A stretch of 64,000 nt of DNA. Origin: Riptortus pedestris (Eukaryota > Arthropoda > Insecta > Hemiptera > Alydidae). The notes under the pieces were generated by a model. That model searched no databases and was not told the DNA's origin. It saw only the letters and a program-made list of their open reading frames with translations. Numbering within the stretch: position 1 is the first letter of the stretch; every line of letters begins with the position of its first letter. Below are positions 45,515 to 56,528 of the stretch, piece after piece. Made by a program: the position numbers and the translations under genes. The stretch covers positions 11,186,001-11,250,000 of the forward strand of contig CM032233.1 of assembly GCA_019009955.1 (NCBI GenBank), written 5' to 3'.

Positions 45515-46190
45515 GTACATAGACAGCAAACAATCAAAAACACACATCAACATTCACACTGATAACCACAACTCTTTACAATCTCATCGAAATTATACAA
45601 TTATAACTCTTTGCCAGAAAACATCAGACTGTTACTTACAATACTTAAACAAAATAATGTACATATACACACTTGCTGGATCAAAAGGCATTCTTGAATT
45701 TTGGGAAACGATGCCGCTGATTTATCACCAAAATAAGCCAAAGATACCAAACTTCTAGAATCCTACAACAAAATAACCAAATCACACTTAAAAACACAAT
45801 TACTAACTGACTCAATTAATAAATGGTATATTACTACGAAAGTACAACATCTAAAATTATTTAATATCAACAGACTATTACTTGACGCAGTTATTTATAG
45901 GACACGTAACAACTAACTCTTATTTTAATAGTTTTGCCATAACAGATCAACCAAATTGATACTGCGACTTTACTTCTGAACAGACTTACAGAAACTTGCT
46001 CTATGACTGTAGACTACTAACGGACCAAATAAAAGAATTTAAAACAGAAGTATAACGCCGATATGATAATTGGCCTGTTGAGAAAAAACTTCTATTTTAT
46101 AAATACAATGCACAGTTAAAAAAGTATTCTGAAGAAATGTATAACTGCCTGAATTATTTAAAACTCAAATACAGTTAATTTAAATATTTA
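45515..46190 (+). pseudogene. LINE relic (RNase H to C-terminal part)
   Basis: An 82-codon frame starts MLYIDSKQSKTHINIHTDNH, matching the YIDS.QS opening of LINE RNase H domains. Further on, YCDFTSEQTYRNLLYDCRLL resembles the C-terminal C..C...ET..H.L.DC region of Jockey/I elements. Several stops lie between. It probably belongs to the same family as 23283-24450. No poly(A) or duplication visible. Confidence 0.6.
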
Positions 46191-46360
46191 ATTCATTGTT
46201 GAATCCTAAAATTATTTTTCTTTTTCTCATTTAAATAATTTTATTTTATTCATTGTTTAAAAGAAAATGTAATTATGCTTCAAGCACACGTTATGTACAA
46301 ATGGATGTACAGAACCTGTGGATAGTAAACTCCCTTTTTGTATGCTTACTTCACGAAGGA

Positions 46361-46390
46361 TATATATATATATATATATATAAACTATAA

Positions 46391-46449
<59 letters not shown>

Positions 46450-46487
46450 GGTGCGTTATTCTTCTCGGAGTTTTGGTCAATGTTGGT

Positions 46488-46530
<43 letters not shown>
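46361..46530. repeat. Compound (TA)n microsatellite
   Basis: Three TA tracts are separated by AACTATAATAAC and a 42-bp spacer beginning ACGGTGCGTTATTC. The Ile-Tyr ORFs here are artefacts. Confidence 0.9.
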
Positions 46531-46533
<3 letters not shown>

Positions 46534-46548
46534 TATATATATGTATAT

Positions 46549-47696
46549 ACTAGCTCAGATACCCGGCTTCGCCCGGGAATTCATTTGAGGCTGAATGGTG
46601 ATGGTATTTTTTTGGCAAGGCTTTACTTTGCACAATATTTTGGGGTAATACCCTCGTGTTTGTGGTTTAAAAAAAATTAATTTTTTATTGTTATATTTCC
46701 CGTCTCCTGTGCATTATGCATAGATTTGAATTATTAAGGACAAAACATTAACATACATTTGAATTAATTTTTCAAAAGAATTGTTGAGCAAATTTTTCTA
46801 AATAACAAAATAAACAACTTTTGTTACGTGCATATTTGCCGAAACCACAATAAGAAACTAAATATTACTATTATTACTTTCAGGCCTCCCTTATAACCCC
46901 CACTCCTACCCGTCCCTAGAAATGTTAGTATGGCTTATTATAAGGAAGGCGCTAGTGCTAATACACATACCGAGTGTTTTATTTAGTTCGGTGAGTCTTT
47001 TGAGCCAAATAAAATTGATGACTTCCGCTATAATTTTTAGCGTATAACGCCTTTATAATTCGGTATTCGACGATAGTGTATATAACAAAACTTTCTCCAA
47101 ATAACAAAATAAACAACTTTTGTTATGTGCATATTTGCCGAAACCCCAATAGGAAACGAAATATCACTATATTTAGTTTCAGGCCTCCCTTCCTGCCCGT
47201 CCCTAAAAATGTTAGTATGGCTTATTATAAGGAAGGCGTTAGTGCTAATTCACATACCGAGTTTGGTTTAGTTCGGTTGAGTTTTTTGTGCCAAATAAAA
47301 TTGTTGGCTTCCGTAGTAGTTTTTAACGTATAACTCATTTATACTACGTATATGACAAAAGTGTATATAACAAAAGTTACTCCAAATAACAAAATAAACA
47401 ACTTTTGTTATGTGCATATTTGCCGAAAAAACAATAGGAAACGAAATATAGCTGTCTTAAATTTCATGCCCTCCTTATAACCCCCTCTACTGTTCGTGTC
47501 AGAGAATATTAATATAGCCTAAAACCTAAGTTGAGTTAGTAGTAATATACATACCAAGTTTCATAAAATTCGGTTCAGCCGTTTATGCGTGAAAAGGTAA
47601 TAAACAGACACGAAAGAAACAAAATGCCTATGACATGTGAAACGAAAAGTTATCTTGAAATTTTGCGAAAAAAATCAATGTACAGAGATATGTTAC

Positions 47697-47755
<59 letters not shown>
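46549..47755 (+). repeat. Element C, longest copy: three internal units and tail
   Basis: Starts TAGCTCAGATACCCGGCTTC. Internal units begin at about 46799, 47098 and 47384 (periods 299 and 286), each with AATAACAAAATAAACAACTT, CATATTTGCCGAAA, CCCGTCCCTA and GCTTATTATAAGGAAGGCG. The tail TTCGGTTCAGCCGTTTATGC and GTGAAAAGGTAA resembles 3' ends of RTE-like LINEs and derived SINEs, followed by (TA)n (47701-47755). No reverse transcriptase remains. Confidence 0.8.
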
Positions 47756-47760
<5 letters not shown>

Positions 47761-47798
47761 ATAAAGGGTTCTAACCGCCAATATACATGATACTGTAC

Positions 47799-47862
47799 GC
47801 GCTTTCGATGCATTGGCACCATGGGCTTGAAGATGGTGCCATTGCATCGAAAGCGCTTGCCA
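47799..47862. repeat. Short palindrome with hammerhead-like motif
   Basis: 47799-47820 and 47835-47856 are 22-bp inverted copies (one mismatch) of GCGCTTTCGATGCATTGGCA and following bases. The right arm reads CTTGAAGA..CATCGAAAGCGC then TTGCC, the same GAAAGCGC-TTGCC order as at 1849-1862 but in a different sequence context. It sits between (TA)n tracts. Confidence 0.65.
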
Positions 47863-47911
47863 GCTGTACTCGACTATCAGCCAGTGACGACAGTCTCCAC
47901 CGACCGGTATG

Positions 47912-47959
<48 letters not shown>

Positions 47960-47960
<1 letters not shown>

Positions 47961-48183
47961 GACATATAAGACGGGAAATATAACAATATGGAGGACAGTG
48001 AAGTCTTACATAAAAAATTAATTTTATTATTAACAAATCCACAAACACGATGGGTATTATCCCCAATCACTGAGACGGGTAAATATCAAAATATTGTGCA
48101 AAGTAAAGCCTTGCCAAAAAAATACCATCACCATTCAGCCTCAAATGAATTCCCGGGCGAAGCCGGGTATCTGAGCTAGTATA
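47960..48183 (-). repeat. Element C, reverse 5' fragment (subfamily a)
   Basis: Ends in the reverse of the element C start (GCCGGGTATCTGAGCTAG) and, with 46549-47755, forms an inverted pair separated by TA tracts. (TA)n resumes at 48184-48240. Confidence 0.75.
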
Positions 48184-48191
48184 TACATATA

Positions 48192-48242
<51 letters not shown>

Positions 48243-48245
<3 letters not shown>

Positions 48246-48330
48246 TTTTGAAAGGACCTAGGTAGGATCGATGGACATTTGAGGAAAGGTTTCGACATAC
48301 GAACTGAATAGTTGATTTCCCTTAAGGGGC
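48243..48330 (-). repeat. Element A, distal-arm fragment
   Basis: TTTTGAAAGGACC, GTAGGATCGATGGACATTTG and GATTTCCCTTAAGGGGCAA. Confidence 0.7.
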
Positions 48331-48868
48331 AATAAGTGAGCAGCTAGAGGGAAGAGGGGTAGGCAGGGTGGGCCCTGGAATCTGACCTGCTGCCCTAACA
48401 ATGCGCCCCCCACTCCTATACGCTTGGGCTTTCTTATACTCAACCTCAGTCCCTCATCCATACAAACCTTAAATGCAGCCAATAGCAATATCCCATGCTC
48501 AGCAAGTGTCCTTTGAGAGTAATCGAAGAGACGTTGTTTTGTGCCGCGTATTTTTTTTTTCTAAATCTCCATATTTCCATGGATCCTAACTAATTGATGA
48601 AAATGATTCGTCTATTGTACCTACTTAGGCTAATGTGCCGGGTTTCAAATGTGTATTTGTTCATCGTGGTACGGGAGATTGCGCGGTAACACCCTTCTAT
48701 AAAGCACTTTAAGCTACCAGTTGTCATTCGTAAGTACCCGTTCAATTCTGTCTTCCTACATGATTTATTATTTGTTTATTTACTGCAAACAATTCAATTA
48801 CACACAGTGCTGGAAGGTAACGAGACTGCAGACTTTCCGGATAAATCTGTTTCAAATGGTAAATGAAT
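48331..48868. other. Unassigned, partly GC-rich
   Basis: 48331-48540 is GC-richer than its surroundings, with a 76-codon minus frame (48258-48488) that starts outside element A and has no recognised domain. Possible unique sequence. Confidence 0.4.
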
Positions 48869-49858
48869 TCCGTCAAGCAGGGGCTGCGAAAACTAAGCAG
48901 ATTTCCCACATGAAGATTTACAATAGAGAAATCTGGGCACTGGTAACATTTAACACTACCGTGAGTAAATACAAACCGTAACGAGAAATGTTTCAGTTAA
49001 TTTTAATAAGCTCCCAACGGAAAAGGCTTCTGAATTCTAAACAAATATATCTGCCAACCACTCAGAGCTGAACACATAGATAGGCATATTCTTCCCCGGA
49101 AAGAAAAATAATTACTGATATATATCTGAATATAACAAATTAACTCTATAGCAAACTATTTACTATATCTAGTACTTCAATGAATGAGAATAATTTATAT
49201 TTTAATAACTCAAATTTTAGTAGTTCAAGAACTAAAGAAGGGGGGGGGGGTATTAACAGAACGTATTTGCACATAGCTCACAAAGTAAAAACTTACACGA
49301 GTCTGAACCAATTTCAAGAGAGCCGAACAGATATGGAAACAGCTGATATAGTTTTCGGTGATTCCGTCGAACAAAGCCGACTATGGCCGATCTCATCTCC
49401 TCCGTTATTCCCACAAAATTAATAAAAATGCAAATATCTCGGTTAATATTCAAGATAGAGAATAATTGTATATAAGAATATTTACCGTAAATTTAATGTG
49501 CAATAAGATTGGGTCTATACAAGTTGTCGATCCGACTTATAGTAACGGAGATATTTCGAATTTTAGAAAATCCTCCCCTCTAAACCACCCCCCCCTCCCA
49601 CTGGTCCGATTTTAGCTATTCACAAACTTGATCTTTCTTTTTACATAAAACAATTAAATATCAAGGTTGGTCGATCAAATAAAAATTGCGGCCACTATAG
49701 TGTTAACAGACAAACACACATATATATATAAATTTGAACGGACCTCATTTTCGTCATCTTTTGGGTTGGATCGATAGATATTTGAAATTTTTTTTCGAAA
49801 CTCGCGTCATGAGTACGGCCTCAATAGCTGATTTTCCTTATGGGAAATCTGCTAAAAA
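48869..49858 (-). repeat. Element A, complete long-form copy
   Basis: From TCCGTCAAGCAGGGGCTGCG to TTATGGGAAATCTGCTAAAA, containing every block in order, with only a minimal TA tract (about 49721-49730). At 990 bp this is a good reference for the long form. Confidence 0.85.
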
Positions 49859-49975
49859 GCAATGATTAGGGAGGGGGGGGGCATTACTGAAGGCAGAGAA
49901 CAGCAAAGTACGAATAACTCGCTTAATACTTGAGTTACGAAAAAATGCATAGAATAACAATTGTAGAACATCAGT

Positions 49976-50940
49976 TGGTTCCTCAGTCTCATCCTTATTC
50001 CCCCAGCTGGTAGGTGTACCACAGGGGGGGTATCCTAAGTCCTTTCTTATTCCTTACCTATACTGCCGACATCCCATCACATCCCGAAACTTCCCTTCTC
50101 ACGTATGCAGATGATACTGCAATCTTGGCTTCCAACTCAGACCCAAATATGGCATCTGCATCTCTACAAGAACACCTAGCTCTGCTAGAATCATGGCCGA
50201 CTCAATGGAGGATCAAGGTCAACAGCAGCAAATCAAGCCATGTACCCTCCGACGTTCCATTTGCCCTCCAGTTGCACTCAATAACGCACTAATTCCTCAA
50301 AAATCACAAATTAGGTATCTAGGACTCACATTAGACAAGCGACTAACTTGGAAACCTCACATCACAATAAAACGACAAGTGAACCGACGGTACAGACTTC
50401 TACTAAGACTGCTTGACAACAGATCTAAACTATCACTACGCAACAAACGACTGATTTATACGACAGTACTCAGACCAATATGGACATACGGACTTGAACT
50501 TTGGGGTTCCACTAAACCTTCAAATTCCTACAAAATCCAAACCCTCCAATCCAGAATACTCCGCAAAATTACAGATTCCCCATTTTACGTATCCAATTTA
50601 ACTCTCCATAACGACCTCAACATTCTTTTTGTCCATAGCCTCGCCAAATCCCGATATCAGAAATTCCACTCTCTCCTTCCCGCACATCCTAATCCTCTAG
50701 TCGAATCACTTTCATCTACCCATATTCCAGAAAACCCAAGACGACGACTGAAGCGTAAGTGGCCAAGAGATCTCCTTGTGTAGTGCTCAGAATAACTCCA
50801 TGTAGTACCAGCCAATGTTCTCTCCAATGTGGGTATTGTCAATGGACAACTTCCCACTTCAAGTGAATAATCAAGCCAATTGTTATCATTTGCTTGTAAT
50901 ATGTTGTTGCAAATAAACGAATAAATATTTAAAAAAAAAA
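49976..50940 (+). mobile_element. 5'-truncated Jockey-clade non-LTR retrotransposon with target duplication
   Basis: Flanked by the 11-bp direct repeat AGAACATCAGT (49965-49975 and 50941-50951) and ending in poly(A) (50931-50940). Only the 3' end of the second ORF and its short 3' UTR are present, as expected from incomplete reverse transcription. Confidence 0.95.
50005..50783 (+). pseudogene. Jockey-type reverse transcriptase, 3' part, two frameshifts
   Basis: Contains GVPQGG (frame broken in a 7-G run at 50024-50030), GILSPFLFLTYTADIPSHPE, the intact catalytic box TYADDTAILA (about 50102), then a second frame change near 50235-50250. The downstream frame has QIRYLGLTLDKRLTWKPHI, RPIWTYGLELWGSTKPSN and LQSRILRKITDSPFYVSNL, typical of the Jockey thumb and C-terminal region, ending KRKWPRDLLV and stop. 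An intact YADD with few lesions suggests a young copy, but it lacks the endonuclease, the first ORF and the RT fingers. Confidence 0.9.
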
Positions 50941-51285
50941 AGAACATCAGTAGTTAAAACAAGATTAGTTCTATAACATTTTTTGACGCGGGTCATAATA
51001 ACGGAGATATTTTGAATTTTCGAATTCCTCGTCTAAACCCCCACTATTCCAAGTCGGATACCAAATATGATCTTTAGCCTTGACTGAAACAGTTAAATAC
51101 CGAGTATGGTGGAGATCAAATAAACTTTTCCGAGTAAAGAACGAAAAATCTTAAAAGATGACAAAATTGCAACATATTTGCATGCATCCAAAAAAGTAAA
51201 TGTGGTGTGTCACCATTGAAAACCTTATTCGGTATTTAACCTTAGAATGAAGTGGATCATGTTATAACAGCTTATTGTTAATGTT

Positions 51286-51388
51286 GTATCAGCTATTGAG
51301 GTTGTACTCAAGACGCGATTTTCGAAAAATTTCTTCAAATGTCCATCGATCCTACCTAGACGAAAATGAGGTCCGTTCAAAATTATAT
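51286..51388 (+). repeat. Element A, 5' arm
   Basis: ATCAGCTATTGAGGTTGTAC to GAGGTCCGTTCAAAATTATA, then a short TA tract leading into element C. Confidence 0.75.
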
Positions 51389-51393
51389 ATATA

Positions 51394-51951
51394 CTAGCTT
51401 AGATACCCGGCTTCGCCCGGGAATTCATTTGAGGATGAATGGTGATGATATTTTTTTGGCAAGGCTTTAATTTGCACAATATTTTGACATTTAACCGTCC
51501 CAGTGTTTAGGGTTAATACCCGTTGTTGGCATTTGTTAATGATAAAATTAATTTTTTATATATGTCTTCACTGTCCTCCAAATTGTCATATTTCCCGTCT
51601 CCTGTGCATTATGCATAGATTTCAGTTATTAAGGACAAAATATTAACAAAGATTTGAATTAATTTTTCCAGGTGAGGTACCTCATAGTTCAAATTGGAAT
51701 GAATTGTTGAGCATATCAATATTTCTACGCAAATTACTTGCTCCACACATTGTTCCTGGAGAAATGTATAAAAAAAAAAAGTTAATCTAAATAACAAAGT
51801 AAACAACTTTTGTTATGTTCATATTTGCCGAAAAACGAATAGAAAACGAAATACCGCTATTTTTAAATTCAGGCCTCCCTTACAACCCCTACTCCTGCCC
51901 GTCCCTAGAAATGTTAGTATGGCTTGTTATAAGGAAGGCGCTAGTGCTAAT

Positions 51952-51955
<4 letters not shown>
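51394..51955 (+). repeat. Element C, start plus one partial internal unit
   Basis: Starts CTAGCTTAGATACCCGGCTT. One internal unit begins at about 51790 and breaks at the (CA)n tract after GCGCTAGTGCTAATACA. Confidence 0.8.
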
Positions 51956-51994
<39 letters not shown>

Positions 51995-52072
51995 GTGGGG
52001 CAGAATGGACTCCCTGATTTGAATTTCCCTTTCTCCCTGAATGGACTTTCCATTCTGCCCCACCCTGTGTGG

Positions 52073-52129
<57 letters not shown>
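51956..52129. repeat. (CA)n, 85-bp hairpin MITE, (TA)n and (AG)n
   Basis: (CA)n at 51956-51990; perfect inverted repeats 51987-52009 and 52049-52071 (CAGGGTGGGGCAGAATGGA core) around a 39-bp loop; then (TA)n 52077-52107 and (AG)n 52106-52129. The hairpin resembles a minimal MITE whose CA/TG ends merge with the microsatellite. Confidence 0.85.
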
Positions 52130-52130
<1 letters not shown>

Positions 52131-52134
52131 TTAT

Positions 52135-52602
52135 ACATTTGCATGTTACCTCTCAATTTTGGTTTAATTATTATTAAACTCGATATTTTATCGATTTCTG
52201 TAAGATAAGAAAGATCATGTTCATTAATGGCTGAAAACCAGTGGGAGGAGGGATTTAGGGGGGAATTTTGAAAATTTGTAATATCTCCACTACCGAAAAT
52301 TTGTATAGAACCAATCTTATTGTAACTGAAGCGTCCTATAAATATTGATATGTAATTTTTTTTCATTATCTCGATTGTTAACCGAGATATTTGCATTTTA
52401 TAGTTATTTTCCTTCAGTAACCCCCCCCCATCCTACTAATGTCTTATTAACAATCAGCTGTTATATTATGAAGCACATTATTTAAATAAATACCAAATAT
52501 TGTAGTCAAAAAGTAAAAGTTCAATTACTTTTTGAGATAAACGCAAATACCTGGCACACGTGGGAAATCTGTTTAGTTTACGCAGCCCCTGCGTGACGGA
52601 CG
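52135..52602 (+). repeat. Element A, 3' half
   Basis: Middle block through GGGAAATCTGTTTAGTTTAC and the GC hairpin to GACGGACGTTT. Confidence 0.75.
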
Positions 52603-53233
52603 TTTGGTCCAATTGTGCCTATTGTTGGATTCTCTTCTTTTCCCTAGAGGCCATGCCCTTCTTGGGTGGCATCTGCAGTCAGGTGTACCTGACCCAGGAG
52701 ACGAGCATTTCCACCGCTGAATATCCCCCTCCAAACCATGATTTTTTTCTCCACTGCTCAGCTCTTAAGACCAGCGGAAATCTCTCCAACCAAATCATAC
52801 ATAAACCTTTGTTTTGCAGTACGGGCGAGAGGCAAGCCGCCTTGCCTGTCAAACGTAAAGATCCCTGGATACTAAAGCTCTTTAAAAGCGATCTATTGGA
52901 GGGAGAATGCCTCAGGAGTTTACAATTCCCTAAATAACGACCTGTCATGGGCTCTGGAAGTAGATGAATTAATTTACTGATGTAACCGATTTTATGTCTT
53001 CAGTACAACTACAAGGTTCCTACCCTCACAGCTTCATCAGCAGTTTCAACTCCAAGTTTTCGTCTAACTTCACCCCATCATTGAATGCAAGTTGAAACAA
53101 AAATAATATAAGACTGAAAAATTCGTAACAGCTAGGGGAAATACATTGGCCATACTGGCCAGAGATTACAGAATAAGTTGATACTGAGCCTGCAAGGCTC
53201 ATAGGTAATAACGATTGGCAGAAGCTCCACTCG
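52603..53233. other. Unassigned, higher-complexity sequence
   Basis: 52603-52940 is less AT-rich and open in plus (125 codons from 52560, of which the first ~15 are element A) and in minus (89 codons, 52679-52948). Neither frame has a recognised domain. 52941-53233 shows nothing identifiable. Possibly unique host sequence. Confidence 0.4.
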
Positions 53234-53645
53234 AAAAATTTCGAAAATCGCGTCATGAGTACGACCTCAATAGGTGATTTCCCTTAAGGGAAATCTACTA
53301 AAACAGATGATCAGAAGGGGAAGGATTACTGAAGGCAGAAAACAAGAAGGTACGAATAACTCCCTTAGTATTTGAGTTCCCAAAAAATGCGTAGAACAAA
53401 CATTGTAGAAAATCAAATGTTTAACAAGATTGGTTCTATAACATTTTATGATCCGACTCATAATAAGGAAGATATTTTGAATTTTCTAATTCCCCCCCCC
53501 CCTCTTAACCACCACTATTCCTAGTCCGATTTGTCAATAACAAATATGATCTTTAGTATTGACTGAAACTGCTAAATATCGAATATGATATAGATCAAAT
53601 AAATATTTTCGAGTTTAATTTAAGATGAAATGTTACAGAATATAT
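53234..53645 (-). repeat. Element A distal arm and A-related block
   Basis: CGAAAATCGCGTCATGAGTA and GATTTCCCTTAAGGGAAATC, followed by the diverged A-related subfamily to GATGAAATGTTACAG. Confidence 0.7.
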
Positions 53646-53658
53646 GATTGAGGTATTT

Positions 53659-53882
53659 GTTTATTTTTATTTACGTCCACTTTATGCTACTATGGCTAAT
53701 CGGGACGGGGTATCTACAGGTTACCACCCTTTTCTAGCCAGGGTGGGCTCAAGGAGTTTATTTAATGAGTCCGTCACTAAATAAATTTCTACTGCCAAGG
53801 GCGGGAATCGAACCCGCCACTCTAGGTCTACCACGCGAGATTAAGACCAACGCCATAACCGGCAGTGCCAACCTGAGCCCCC
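53659..53882 (-). mobile_element. tRNA-derived SINE with 13-bp target duplication
   Basis: Flanked by GATTGAGGTATTT at 53646-53658 and 53883-53895. On the minus strand it begins GGGCTCAGGTTGGCACTGCC (A box TGGCACTGCCGG) and has B box GGTTCGATTCC and a tRNA-like head of about 88 nt. A conserved body follows (GAGCCCACCCTGGC, ACCTGTAGATACCCCG) and an A-rich tail (TAAATAAAAATAAACAAA). These are the marks of an RNA polymerase III retroposon. Source tRNA unclear; the long variable region hints at a Leu- or Ser-like tRNA. Confidence 0.9.
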
Positions 53883-53895
53883 GATTGAGGTATTT

Positions 53896-54240
53896 AATTT
53901 CTGTAATTTTGTTTACTGGCCTTTTTCTATTTTTTTTTTATTATGTGAATAATCTCTTTTATTTTTCGTTTAGTATTATTTATTTCTTCATAAATTATTT
54001 GAACTTTTTTCAAAATTGAAGACGTGTTTCTTGGAGATAGAATGATCCTTCAAAACAGTTTTATTTTCATTATTGTCTATACTTTTTACATGTGGCTTTA
54101 ACCTTTTATTCAGCAGCTGCGAGGATTCTTGAATAGGGATAGCCCCTGAAAAGGTGGCAAATAAGCCACGAATGTAGGACTGTTTCAATAGGGTTTCCAC
54201 CGAAAGAAATGTTTTTTTATTGGTGACCCTTGCCATAAAA
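53896..54240 (+). repeat. AT-rich sequence with hammerhead-like motif
   Basis: CCCTGAAAAG then GTGGC/GCCAC stem then GAATGTAGGAC (about 54140-54170) repeats the CTGANNA-N-stem-GAA order seen at 1828, 9883, 33083 and 47826. TTTCAATAG follows. Rest unassigned. Confidence 0.4.
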
Positions 54241-54849
54241 TATGAAGAATATATAAAAAATGTTGGGACCAGAATAAGAAGAATATTTTGTTTAATTCTA
54301 TATGACGTTTTGTCCCTTTTTTGGCCATGTTCAAATAGTTCTATAAAATAATTTTATATTGTCAACATAAAGTTATATTATCTATGATAAGTATGACATA
54401 TATCATAACATTTAATTGTAACAAATTTTTTTTATGTAATACCTGATATCAGAGGTGAAGGTCACAGAAGGGAGCCTCTTTATACTTGTCTATACACTCC
54501 CATCTACAGTACATGTACTATGACATGAATCTAATAATTTTGGCTCTTATAAGTAATTTTAATGAATTTGGAAAAGAACTGATCTTGCTCCTCATAAGGA
54601 TTATAAGTAATTTAAGACTCTCACATAAGTAAAAATTATATGAAACAAAATTATATGAAACGACCGAAATCGGAAAGGAGGAGGAGAAAATATCTTCGTT
54701 ATTATGGCTCGGGTTAAAAATTTATATATAACGAATTTTGTAAATTTAATCTTCAATAAATGTTGTTCTATACACTTTTTCTCTATCTTGGAGATTAGGA
54801 ATTTTTTAAATTTTCAGCTTTCAGTAATCCTTCACTTTACGTTATCGCA
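54241..54849. other. Unassigned, with a weak element A middle
   Basis: 54241-54655 has no recognised homology. 54656-54840 has degraded element A blocks (CGACCGAAATCGG, TCTCTATCTTGGAGATTA). Confidence 0.4.
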
Positions 54850-55525
54850 CTTTTAGCAGATTTCCCCTAAGAAAAATCAGCTATTCAGATCGTACGCGAT
54901 TTTCGAAAAATAATGTCCATCGATCCAAACCAGGAGATGACGAATATTTGTCATATTTCATGGAAAGGGTCATCATTACCATAAAATATGAAAAATATTT
55001 AAATAAAATATTAATTTGGTTGAATAGCTGTACACATGGTTATTTTCATTTTTTGGGGCTGCGTTAACTAAGCAGATTTCCCACGTGCGCAACGTATTTG
55101 CATTTATCGCAAAACTTAAAAGTTGAATGAGAACCACTTTTGGTATTTAAGCTTCAAATAAAGTGCTTCATAACATAATAGAATATTGTTAATATGAGAT
55201 GAGTAGGAGTGGGGCTTTACTGAAGACCGAAAACTAAAAAATACAAATATCGCAGTTAATAATCATGATAGTGAACAAATGTAGGTAACAACATTTATAG
55301 ACCATTCCATTTGCAATAAGATTGGTTCCATACACGTTTTCGATCCGACACACAATAACGGAGATATTAAGGATTTTCGAAATTGTCCCCCTTTATCCCC
55401 CCCCTCCCTCTGGTCCGATTTCAGCCGTCAACGATCTTGATCTTTCTTTTTGTATAAAATGATTATATATCAGGTTTGATAACGATAAGACAACAATTAC
55501 GACCGCTAGAGCGGTAACCAACAAA
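54850..55525. repeat. Element A 5' arm (plus) and reverse copy
   Basis: 54850-54950 is a plus 5' arm. 55056-55525 is a reverse copy (GGGGCTGCGTTAACTAAGCA to GCGGTAACCAACAAATATAT). Confidence 0.7.
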
Positions 55526-55530
55526 TATAT

Positions 55531-56528
55531 ATATACTAGCTCAGATACCCGGCTTCGCCCGGGAATTGATTTGAGGCGGAATGGTCATGGTATTTTTTTG
55601 GCAAGGCTTTACTTTGCACACTATTTTGACATTTACCCGTCCCAGTGTTTAGGATTTATACCTACTCGTTGTTGGTGTTTTGTTTTTTTTATGCAAGACA
55701 TCACTGTCCATATTGTTATATTTCCTCCCTTATAGCCCCCACTCCCGTTTGAACCTAAAAATTTTAATATAGCTTATAATCATTGAAGAATTAATGCTAA
55801 TTGACATACCGAGTTTTCTTAAGTTCGGTTCAATCGTTAGTGCCCAATAAGATAGTTGGCTCCCGCTTTAGTTTTTTGTGTATATCTCGTTTATACGTTG
55901 TTATAAAACAAAAGAGAATATAACAAAAGTTACCCTAAATAACAAAATAAATAACTTCTGTTAGGTGCATATTTGCAGAAAAACCAATAGAATACGAAAT
56001 ACAGCTATTTTTAATTTCAGGCCTCCCTTACAACCCCCACTCCTGCCCGTCCCTAGAAATGTTGGTATGGCTTATTATAATGAAGGCGTTAGTTCTAATA
56101 CACATACCGAGTTTTATTTAGTTCGGTTGAGTCTTTTGTGCCAAATAAAATGGTTCACTTCCGCTATAGGTTTTAGCGTATATCTCGTTTATAATTCGGT
56201 ATACGAAAAAGATATATATATAACAAAAGTTACTTTAGATAACAAAATAAACAACTTTTTCTATGTTTACATTTGCCGAAAAAACAATTTTCCCCAATTT
56301 CAGGCCTCCGTTATAAGCCCCACTCCTGTTCGTCTCAGAGAATATTAATATAGCCTAAAATCTAAGTTGGGTTAGTAGTAATATACATATCAAGTTTCAT
56401 ATAATTTGGTTCAGTCGTTTATGCGTGAAAAGGTAACGAACAAAATGCAGTTATGGCGTCTATGACATGTGAAACGAAAAGTTATCGTGAACTTTCGAGA
56501 AAAAAATCATTGTCCAGACAGAGGTTAC

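Larger units (their letters stand above)
49860..51285 (-). repeat. Element A-related host of the Jockey insertion
   Basis: 49860-49975 and 50941-51285 are one diverged A-related copy (compare 1913-2287 and 53300-53645) split by the retrotransposon. Confidence 0.75.

Noticed and set aside
46338..46680. ORFs rich in Ile-Tyr (also at 2336, 9281, 10077, 19600, 26096, 37603, 40789, 47701, 56453, 57333)
   Set aside because: They are translations of (TA)n tracts joined to element A sequence, with no independent coding evidence.
52560..52937. 125-codon plus ORF as an exon
   Set aside because: The start lies in the element A hairpin end, opposite-strand frames are equally open and no domain is visible. 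Left as unassigned sequence.
53780..53882. Functional tRNA gene on the minus strand
   Set aside because: A and B boxes are present but the body, A-rich tail and 13-bp duplication show a SINE, and the acceptor stem does not pair well.
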